From assembly GCA_009844425.1 (NCBI GenBank), contig VYBN01000024.1:1-61160 (forward strand): DNA of 61,160 nt, written 5' to 3'. Made by a program: the position numbers and the translations under genes. The number at the start of each line of letters is the position of its first letter. The first letter of the stretch is position 1. This document shows, piece after piece, positions 54,274 through 61,160 of the stretch. Below the pieces are notes generated by a model. That model was given only the letters and a program-made list of their open reading frames with translations. It was not told the DNA's origin and did not search any database. This stretch comes from Gammaproteobacteria bacterium (GTDB lineage Bacteria; Pseudomonadota; Gammaproteobacteria; Steroidobacterales; Foliamicaceae).

Positions 54274-56454
54274 ATGTCACTGCGTCAACGACTCATCACC
54301 ATTGTCTTTTGCCTTTCTTGCGGCCCGTTTGCGGGAGACGGGGTGCTGGCGAAGGAGGGCATGTTTACGCCGGAACAGATACCGGGGATCGCGGGGGATC
54401 TGCGTGATACAGGGCTGAACCTGGACCCGGCGACGCTGGCCGATCTGACCGCTTTTCCGATGGGGGCGGTGATTTCGCTGGGGGGCTGCACGGCCTCGTT
54501 CGTCTCGCCGAACGGACTGGTGGTCACCAACCATCATTGCGCGCGCGGCTCGGTGCAGTTCAATTCCACCAGCGAGAACAACTACCTCGAGGACGGCTTC
54601 CTCGCCGCCTCGCCGGCGGAAGAACTTCCGGCCGCTCCGGGGTCGCGCATCTATGTCACGCTGCAGGCCGACGACGTCACCGCGCAGGTGACCGGCGGAC
54701 TGGATCCGGCGCTGGCGCCGCGCGAGCGCTTCGCGAAGATCGAGCAGCGCCGCAAGGCCCTGATCAGGGAATGCGAATCGGAGCCCGGCTACCGCTGCCA
54801 GGCCGCGTCGTTTTTCGGCGGGCTGCAGTACAAGCTGATCAGGCGCCTGGAAATCCGCGATGCGCGCATCGCCTATTCGCCGGCCGACGCGATCGGCAAA
54901 TACGGCGGCGACATCGACAACTGGCGCTGGCCGCGGCATACCGGCGATTTCGCCTTCTACCGGGCCTATGTCGGGCCGGACGGGCAACCGGCGGACTACG
55001 CCGAAGAAAACGTTCCGTATTCCCCGCCGCATTTTCTTGAGGTGTCCGCCTCCGGGCTCGAGGACGGCGATTTCGTGATGGCCATGGGTTATCCGGGAAG
55101 CACTTCCCGCTACGCCCGCCTCGCCTCCGTGAGGCACACCTTCGATTGGCAGTATCCCGAGTTCGTGCGCTTGTTCTCCGACTGGATAGCGACAATCGAG
55201 GCCGCCGCGCCGGAGGGCAGCGAGGCCCGCATTCGCTACGCCTCCAGGCTGGCGCAACTGAACAATGTGCTGAAGAACCTCAAGGGCCAGATCGACGGCG
55301 CGCGCCGCAACGGCCTGGCCGGCCGCCGGGCGCAAAGGGAAGCGGATCTGAACGACTGGATCGCGGCCGACCCGCACCGGATTATGCTGGGGCAGGCAAT
55401 CGAGGAGCTGGACGCGCTTTCCGAGGAACGGGCGGCGGAGGCCAAACGCGGCTATTGGTACGGCAACGCGCTGCGGCCGCAGCTTCTGAGCGCGGCGCTA
55501 AGGCTGTACCGCCTGGCGCATGAGCGCGGGAAGCCGGACGCGGCGAGAGAGAGCGGTTACCAGCAGCGCGACATGGCGATGTTACGCCAGCGGATGAGCG
55601 TGATCGACCGCCGCTTTGACCCGGCGGTGGACAAGGCCGAATGGATGCTGTTTCTCAAGGGCTATCTGGCCCAGCCGGCGGACATGCGCATCGAGGCGCT
55701 GGACGAGGCCATGGGCCTCTCGCCCGAAATGAGCGACGAGGAACTGTCGGAAAAGCTCGACGGATACTACGAAGACACGGTCCTGAACAGCCTGGATACG
55801 CGCCTGGCGCTCATGGACGCGTCGCCCGAAGAGCTTGACGGCCATGCGGATCCCTTCATTCGGCTGGCGGCGGCGCTGCACGAGACGCAGATGGAGCGGG
55901 AAGAGGCCGCCAAGGTCCGCAGCGGACGCGCCAACCTGCTCAACCCGCAGTACATGCGCGCGATCATCAACTGGCAGCAGTCGCGGGGCCACGCCGCCTA
56001 CCCGGACGCGAACTCCACGTTGCGCGTGACTTACGGCACGGTAATGGGCGGTTCGCCGGCCGACGGACTCCTGTACGAGCCGTTCACGCGCCTTGAAGGC
56101 ATCGTGCAGAAGGACACGGGCGAGGAACCGTTCAACTCGCCGGCCGCGCAACTCGACCTGATCCGCGCGGGCGACTACGGCGGCTACTACCTGGATTCCA
56201 TCGGCTCCGTGCCGGTCAATTTCCTGTCCGACCTCGACTCAACCGGCGGCAACTCCGGCTCGGCCACGCTGGACGCGGACGGCAAGCTGGTGGGGCTGCT
56301 GTTCGACGGCACCCTGGAGAGCGTCAATTCGGACTGGGACTTCGACCCGGACATCACGCGCACGATCCACGTCGATACGCGCTATATGCTCTGGGTCATG
56401 GAAAAAGTCGATGGCGCCTCGGCGCTGATCGAAGAAATGACCATCGTGCCCTGA
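54274..56454 (+). CDS. S46-family dipeptidyl peptidase (DPP7-like)
   Basis: Exported serine peptidase of 726 residues with a signal peptide (LITIVFCLSCGPFAGDGVLA), cutting dipeptides from peptide N-termini. The chymotrypsin-like catalytic residues lie in VVTNHHCARGSVQ (His), the GKYGGDIDNWRWPRHTGDF region (Asp) and STGGNSGSATLD (Ser661). The residue 18 after that serine is glycine (FDGTLES), which in the characterised enzymes marks DPP7-type preference for hydrophobic P1 residues rather than the arginine of acidic-specific DPP11; this is inference by alignment. Such enzymes serve growth on peptides. No good ribosome site was seen before the ATG. Confidence 0.92.
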   Translation: MSLRQRLITIVFCLSCGPFAGDGVLAKEGMFTPEQIPGIAGDLRDTGLNLDPATLADLTAFPMGAVISLGGCTASFVSPNGLVVTNHHCARGSVQFNSTSENNYLEDGFLAASPAEELPAAPGSRIYVTLQADDVTAQVTGGLDPALAPRERFAKIEQRRKALIRECESEPGYRCQAASFFGGLQYKLIRRLEIRDARIAYSPADAIGKYGGDIDNWRWPRHTGDFAFYRAYVGPDGQPADYAEENVPYSPPHFLEVSASGLEDGDFVMAMGYPGSTSRYARLASVRHTFDWQYPEFVRLFSDWIATIEAAAPEGSEARIRYASRLAQLNNVLKNLKGQIDGARRNGLAGRRAQREADLNDWIAADPHRIMLGQAIEELDALSEERAAEAKRGYWYGNALRPQLLSAALRLYRLAHERGKPDAARESGYQQRDMAMLRQRMSVIDRRFDPAVDKAEWMLFLKGYLAQPADMRIEALDEAMGLSPEMSDEELSEKLDGYYEDTVLNSLDTRLALMDASPEELDGHADPFIRLAAALHETQMEREEAAKVRSGRANLLNPQYMRAIINWQQSRGHAAYPDANSTLRVTYGTVMGGSPADGLLYEPFTRLEGIVQKDTGEEPFNSPAAQLDLIRAGDYGGYYLDSIGSVPVNFLSDLDSTGGNSGSATLDADGKLVGLLFDGTLESVNSDWDFDPDITRTIHVDTRYMLWVMEKVDGASALIEEMTIVP

Positions 56455-56463
56455 CTTCGTGCG

Positions 56464-56498
56464 GCGGCGGAACCAGGCGCGTTCCGAAATTCCGCCGC
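56464..56498. terminator. possible bidirectional terminator between S46 peptidase and autotransporter genes
   Basis: A 9-bp inverted repeat GCGGCGGAA/TTCCGCCGC with a 17-nt loop occupies the short space between the two convergent genes. There is no T-run. Confidence 0.3.
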
Positions 56499-56502
56499 GC
56501 CC

Positions 56503-59500
56503 TCACCACCGGGCCTTGATCTCCAGCTCGACGCCGTGATCGGGCTTCTCGCCTTCGCTTTCGCGGCGCTTGGTCTGCACGCCCAGCGTCAGGTCCGGCG
56601 CGTCCTTAAGCGGCGTCAGCCGCCAGCCCAGCGTGTAGTCGCGCTCGGCGGCGGAGAGGCCATAGCCCACGTGGGGCTTGCCGATGAAGCGCTCGCCGAA
56701 GGTGGCGAAGCCCCAGGCGGCTTCCGCCGTCCAGCGGCCGGACGCGCCTCCGGAATGCTGAAGGCCAAGCGGCTCGGCCGCGAACAGCGCTTCGACCCCG
56801 CCTTCGGGCCGTCCGCCCAGTTCCCGCCTCAAGCTGAACGACGGACCGAGATCGGAAGAGCCGGGGTCGAACGACAAGGCGGCGGAAAAGCCCCGGTCCT
56901 TGCGCCCCTCCGCCTCGTGGGCGAGCAGCGTCCGCCCCTTCAGGTCGAGGGACAGGCCAAGGTTGGGCGCGTTCCAGGCAAGGCCGGCGCCGATCTCCAC
57001 GCCGAAGCCCGCGTCGGCAGCGCCACCGTCGCGGCGCAAGCCGGCCTCCAGCTTCGGCGTCAGCGAGCCGATCGCGCCCAACTGCGTTGACCAGCTTCCC
57101 TCAAGCCCCAGCCGGACACGGGTAACGGCGGAGTCCGTGGCAATCATCTCCCGCGTTTTCTCGGATCCTGTGCTTACCCACAGCGCATCCGAAACGACGG
57201 CCAAAGCCAGTCCCCCGGCCGAGGGCATCAGCAAATCGGCGCGCGCGCCGGCGGCCGCCATGCGCCAGCCGATCCCGGCGCGCAGCGCCGGACCGGACTC
57301 CGGTTCGCCGCGGCCGGCGCCAGGCGCGGCCGTCACCTCGCCCGCGCCATAGCCCGCCGAGCCCCAGAGGCTCCAGCGCTGCGAGGCCTTGAAGGAAAGG
57401 TAGGGAATAACCGCGTTCAACGAGGAGCCGACCCGCCCGGAACCGGCGGCCGCGTCCGAATAACTACCCTCGCCCTCGCTGTGCGCCAGGGCGGCGCCAA
57501 ATAGCCAGTTGCCGCGCGCGTAGTCCGCGCCGAGCAGCGCGGTCGTCACCTCGCCATCCAGATCAAGCGCGTCCTGCCGGCCGCGGAAGCTCGCGCGCAA
57601 ACCCCGGCCCCAGTAGGCGAGGGCGCCACCCGAATCATCCTCCTTCCGGGTGAGCGTAAAGTCGCTGCCCACCAGCAGGTCGCGCCAGCTCGTTTCGCGC
57701 TCGCCATCCGGCCCCGGACCAGCGCGGCAAGGTCCGCCGCGAGCCGCGCCAAGGGCGCCCGAAGCGCCAGCCTGGCCAAAGGGCGCCGGCCCGCCTGCCG
57801 GCGCAGCGCCCAGGCCACCCGGAGCGCAGCCAAACCCCATCGCCGCCTCCAGGCCGCCGAACGCGAAGCGGCCCGCGAGCGGTCCGCCGCCCTGCTCGTC
57901 ATCGGCCGGCCGCTCCCCGCTGCGGCCAATGGGCTGTCCGGCGAAGGCGCCCTGGAAGCCGGGCGTGCGCGGCGCCGCGATCCGGTCCGCGACGCCTTCG
58001 AGCGCCTGTTCGGCCACGGTGCGCCCGAAGCGCGCCAGCCAGGCCGCCGGCAGCGGGTCGCTGTTGACGATGGTCCCGGTGGCCACGGCCCGGTCGAGGA
58101 CGGCGCCCTGGGGCGCGGAGAGCTCCAGCGTCAGGTTCTCCTCGCCTTCGTCGTGCGCGTCGTCAAGCACCGCAACGCTCACCGTATGCTCGGTGTCGCC
58201 CGGCTCGAAGCGCAGTACGCCCTGGGCCGCGTCGTAGTCCTCTCCGGCGGCCGCGGTGCCGTCGCGGGTGGCGTAGGACACCGAAACCGCCTCCGATGCC
58301 GCCTCGCTTACGCTCACCACGAATTCGAGCACTGCGCCGGGCTCCTCATTCACCCGGGCGTCCGCGACCGAGAAAGCAACCTCGACCGCATCCGGCGGCT
58401 CGCCGCCCAGCGGGAGCTGCGAGTCGCCGAGCAGCGCCCGGCCGATCCGCGCCGCCTCGCCGCGCTGCCCCGCATCGAGCTGCGGCCAGTCCGCGCACCA
58501 GGGGCTCGACGAATCGGACGACTTGCCGTCGCCGACCGCCACCCGGCGCAGGCGGCAACTCAAGGATCGCCACCAGTCCGCAACGCTCCGGTAGCCGTTG
58601 CCGCCGAGGAGGTCGATCGCCTCGAACAGCACCCGCGAGCGCATTTCGTCTTCAAGCAAATCAAAGCTGTGCTGGACCCAGGCCAGCAGCCGGTTCCGAT
58701 CCGCGGCAGACACGTTGCCGTAGAGCGTCCGCAGCCGTGCTTCGTCGTCGAGCGCGTTCCACCAGCGCGCCGCCGCCCTCACGCCCCGCGTCTGATTGTC
58801 CACGATGGTGACACGAATCGAACGGGAACTGCCCGCCTCCAGCCCTTCCGGCAGGTCCCCCAGGGCGATGACAAAGGTATCGTTGTTCGAGTCCCCATCG
58901 ACCACCGTGGCGACGGTGTTCCGGCCCATGGTGGCGCGGGCGCCGATGCGGATGTCGAAACCGGTCTCCGGGCGGAAGTCGCCGGGCTCCGCGGAATCCG
59001 CGGTCAGCACGATCGGCACGCTGACCTCCGTGCCGGGCGGCCCCGAAAGGTTGGCCGTGACCGCGATGTGTCCCCCTTCGATAATGGTCGCGGGCTGCAC
59101 CTCCAGGTTCACCTGGCGGGCGGTCCAATCGTCGTCGGCGACCTCCACCGCCACGTCCGCAACTTGCTCCAGGCCGGGGTAGCCGCTCACCTCGTGACGA
59201 ATCACGACGCGCTCCGAGTCCTCATCCGCGTCGTCCACCGGCGTCACCGTCACCTCGCGCGGCGACGACCACTCGCCCTCGGCGAAGACCAGCGTCGCCG
59301 GGGCGACGGTCACCGCGGTCTCGTCGTCCGAGCGCACCTCGATGCTGACCTCTTGGCCCGGGTCGGTCTTCAGCGCGACCGTGTAACGCGCCTCGGCGCC
59401 GCCTTCCCGGATCTCCAGTCTGGCGGCCGAGATGTCCACGCCCGGCGATTCGCCGAGGTCGTCGTCAAGCACCGCCACCGTCGCCGCGTCGTCCGGCGCA

Positions 59501-61160
59501 GGCGCCGCCTCGTAGCCCTGCCCGGCGGTCAGCGTCACGGTCACCGAGCCGTCCGGCTCATCGAGGGCGTCATCCTCGGTCGCCACGCTGAACGCCTGCT
59601 CGAGCCGGCCGGCGCGGAGGGTGATCTGGCGGGCGCCGGATTCACCGCCGGACAGGTAGCTGCCAGCCTGCGCCACCATCAGTTCCGCCACGATGTCCTT
59701 TTCGTGCGCGCGTTCCGCCCGCAGCGCGAACCGCGCCGCCTCGCCTTCGGTCACCGCCTCATCTTCCAGGCTTACGATGCGCAGCTCCGGAGCCACAGCG
59801 TCGTCGTTGTCCTCAATATTGATGGCGGCGCTCGCCTGACCAAGGGCGGCGTGCGCCACGGCCTCAAGCTGCACCGAGAAACGTTCGTTGACGTCGCTGA
59901 CGGCATCGTCGAGAACGGCCACGGACAGGGACATTTCGGTCACATCCGGCCCGAACTCAAGGGCGCCGCGCGCCGCTTCGAAGTCCGCGCCCGCCTCGGC
60001 CGAGCCCGCCACCGTGGTCCATCTCAGCGAGGCCGGCGCCAGGGTCTCGCCGGTCCTGACCACGGCCAGGGTGACGGCGCCCGCATCCTCCGCCACGGTG
60101 TTGTTCGGCGTGCTGAACGAGAAAGTTGGCAGGTCCTCATCGTCCGTGATCGTGCCCACCGCCGAATCCGCGCCATTGATGACGGGGAAGTCGTCGGGGC
60201 GGCTGGTGCCGGTCAGGCGCACGCGGAAGTAGTGATCGGACTCGTAGACGGCATCGTCGAACGTATCGATGTGGACGGCGCCGGTGCGCGCGCCCTCGCC
60301 AATGGTGATCGAGCCGCCGTGCCCGTCCGCAAAGTCGCCGGCGGTGGCGACCTGATAGTCCGCGTCGCCGCCGTTGCCGCGTCCTTTCAAGGTCTCGTAG
60401 CTGACGGTGAGGCCCCCGGCTGGCGCCGGGTCGGGCAGGGTCACTGCGAATTCGAGCACCTCGCCTTCAATCGCGCGCGCCGGGGAAAGGGTGACAGGCG
60501 CCTTGTCGCTGATGGTGAGCGTGGCCGGCCTTACGTTGACCGTGCCCGACACGCCGGTAACGCTGACCTGCTCGCCCTGCAGTTCCTGCACAAGGTCCGC
60601 GATGGGCGTGAAGCGGAAGGTTCCGCTGCCGCGCTCGGCTCCCGCGGCGATGGTGATGTCGAAGCTCGGCGCCTGTTCGTAGTCCGTGCCGGCAACCGCG
60701 CTGTCGGCGGTGTCGCCGACCGACACCGTCACGGTCTTCTCCTTGGCGTAGGTGGTGCCGCCGAACACCGTCGCGGTCACGCGGATGGATTGGTTCGGGC
60801 TGGCGCTCTCGGCAACCGAGCTCGGCGAGAGCGAGAGATCGATGCGCTTCGGCGGGTCGTCGTCGTCCCTGATCGTTCCGGTGGCGTCAAGGCTGGCCGC
60901 GTTGCCCGCGAAGGTCGCGTTTTCCGGCGAGGACAGGCGCACCATCAAGGTCTCGTTGTTCTCGTCGATGCGGTCGCCGCGCATGGTGACGTCGATGGTC
61001 TTGCTCGTTTGGCCGGGGTTGAAGGTGAGCGTGCCCGAAGCCAGCGCCAGATAGTCCTCGCCGCTGATGGCGACGTTTTCGCCGGTGCCCGCGACCTCGG
61101 CGTAGGCGACCGTCACCTGCTTGCCGCTCGCCGCCGACAGGCTGACCGTGAAGCGCAGGG
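56503..61160 (-). CDS. giant Calx-beta repeat protein with C-terminal autotransporter-type barrel (5' end beyond the window)
   Basis: Partial surface protein: 1550 codons are visible and the frame stays open at the window edge. The N-terminal part is a chain of Calx-beta domains, each with the DxDxxFxxxL-like pattern: YLALASGTLTFNPGQTSKTI, ENETLMVRLSSPENATF, TISDKAPVTLSPARAIEGEV, FGPDVTEMSLSVAVLDDAVS and others about every 100-120 residues, repeating LDDA/EDDD acidic loops that usually bind calcium. After a unique segment with YGNVSAADRNRLL, the last ~330 residues form an outer-membrane barrel (WGRGLRASFRGRQDALDLDG, ALLGADYARGNWLFGAALAH) ending in the aromatic LEIKARW. It may be an adhesin exported by itself. 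Confidence 0.82.
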   Translation of the reverse strand, partial: LRFTVSLSAASGKQVTVAYAEVAGTGENVAISGEDYLALASGTLTFNPGQTSKTIDVTMRGDRIDENNETLMVRLSSPENATFAGNAASLDATGTIRDDDDPPKRIDLSLSPSSVAESASPNQSIRVTATVFGGTTYAKEKTVTVSVGDTADSAVAGTDYEQAPSFDITIAAGAERGSGTFRFTPIADLVQELQGEQVSVTGVSGTVNVRPATLTISDKAPVTLSPARAIEGEVLEFAVTLPDPAPAGGLTVSYETLKGRGNGGDADYQVATAGDFADGHGGSITIGEGARTGAVHIDTFDDAVYESDHYFRVRLTGTSRPDDFPVINGADSAVGTITDDEDLPTFSFSTPNNTVAEDAGAVTLAVVRTGETLAPASLRWTTVAGSAEAGADFEAARGALEFGPDVTEMSLSVAVLDDAVSDVNERFSVQLEAVAHAALGQASAAINIEDNDDAVAPELRIVSLEDEAVTEGEAARFALRAERAHEKDIVAELMVAQAGSYLSGGESGARQITLRAGRLEQAFSVATEDDALDEPDGSVTVTLTAGQGYEAAPAPDDAATVAVLDDDLGESPGVDISAARLEIREGGAEARYTVALKTDPGQEVSIEVRSDDETAVTVAPATLVFAEGEWSSPREVTVTPVDDADEDSERVVIRHEVSGYPGLEQVADVAVEVADDDWTARQVNLEVQPATIIEGGHIAVTANLSGPPGTEVSVPIVLTADSAEPGDFRPETGFDIRIGARATMGRNTVATVVDGDSNNDTFVIALGDLPEGLEAGSSRSIRVTIVDNQTRGVRAAARWWNALDDEARLRTLYGNVSAADRNRLLAWVQHSFDLLEDEMRSRVLFEAIDLLGGNGYRSVADWWRSLSCRLRRVAVGDGKSSDSSSPWCADWPQLDAGQRGEAARIGRALLGDSQLPLGGEPPDAVEVAFSVADARVNEEPGAVLEFVVSVSEAASEAVSVSYATRDGTAAAGEDYDAAQGVLRFEPGDTEHTVSVAVLDDAHDEGEENLTLELSAPQGAVLDRAVATGTIVNSDPLPAAWLARFGRTVAEQALEGVADRIAAPRTPGFQGAFAGQPIGRSGERPADDEQGGGPLAGRFAFGGLEAAMGFGCAPGGLGAAPAGGPAPFGQAGASGALGAARGGPCRAGPGPDGERETSWRDLLVGSDFTLTRKEDDSGGALAYWGRGLRASFRGRQDALDLDGEVTTALLGADYARGNWLFGAALAHSEGEGSYSDAAAGSGRVGSSLNAVIPYLSFKASQRWSLWGSAGYGAGEVTAAPGAGRGEPESGPALRAGIGWRMAAAGARADLLMPSAGGLALAVVSDALWVSTGSEKTREMIATDSAVTRVRLGLEGSWSTQLGAIGSLTPKLEAGLRRDGGAADAGFGVEIGAGLAWNAPNLGLSLDLKGRTLLAHEAEGRKDRGFSAALSFDPGSSDLGPSFSLRRELGGRPEGGVEALFAAEPLGLQHSGGASGRWTAEAAWGFATFGERFIGKPHVGYGLSAAERDYTLGWRLTPLKDAPDLTLGVQTKRRESEGEKPDHGVELEIKARW

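Overview
The window looks like chromosomal DNA of a GC-rich, respiring gammaproteobacterium, probably aquatic or marine. The evidence is the gene order ppiD - tRNA-Asp - tRNA-Val - hupB - lon - clpX - clpP - tig, the NhaB-type sodium/proton antiporter, a Coq7 ubiquinone hydroxylase, TonB-dependent uptake, and an S46 dipeptidyl peptidase. I cannot name the species. No integrase, complete transposon, phage module or CRISPR array was seen.

Layout. 0-10 kb (accessory): a HicA/HicB toxin-antitoxin pair; a phosphomannomutase behind an unusual fusion of a nucleotide-sugar dehydrogenase to a phosphomannose-isomerase-type cupin; a frameshifted small gene; and a single-chain 1777-residue restriction-modification enzyme of the type ISP kind (nuclease + helicase + methylase) with an extra C-terminal module. 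10-21 kb (housekeeping): nhaA, pgi, nhaB, dnaQ, rnhA, fabI, a nitroreductase, a dicarboxylate/amino-acid symporter and ppiD. 20.7-27.7 kb: three tRNAs, hupB, lon, clpX, clpP and tig, all on the minus strand. 28-35 kb: purC, djlA, rpe, coq7, rplM-rpsI, tRNA-Gln and phoB-phoR. 35-41 kb: a TonB-dependent receptor and a large internally duplicated lipoprotein, preceded by an 11-bp-periodic array resembling a Pho box. 41-54 kb: a set of probable catabolic or uptake genes (VOC protein, orphan TRAP-type binding protein, IorA/IorB-type molybdenum hydroxylase with cytochrome c, CpeT-like protein, two DUF1838 proteins, UbiD-type decarboxylase, phenylacetate-CoA-ligase-like enzyme). 54-61 kb: an S46 peptidase and a giant Calx-beta autotransporter-like protein cut by the window end.

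Two families of non-coding repeats run through the window and are the most unusual content. (1) Four plus-strand copies of a ~70-nt tRNA-like cloverleaf RNA with a standard T arm and a shrunken D arm. Three are followed by a short hairpin and T-run; their closing stem shows compensatory changes. They sit upstream of rplM-rpsI, of the TRAP binding protein, and (two in tandem) of the CoA-ligase-like gene. (2) Twelve intergenic long hairpins with 22-31 bp near-perfect stems, whose loop core is conserved while the stem sequence differs between copies, plus two half copies each abutting a full copy.

How genes work together. The Lon/ClpXP/trigger factor/PpiD/DjlA set is a protein-quality block. NhaA and NhaB flank pgi and suggest sodium stress. 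PhoBR beside a TonB receptor with Pho-box-like repeats suggests phosphate-limited uptake of a large substrate. The 41-54 kb genes suggest oxidation, decarboxylation and CoA activation of aromatic or heterocyclic compounds, but no substrate can be named from sequence alone.
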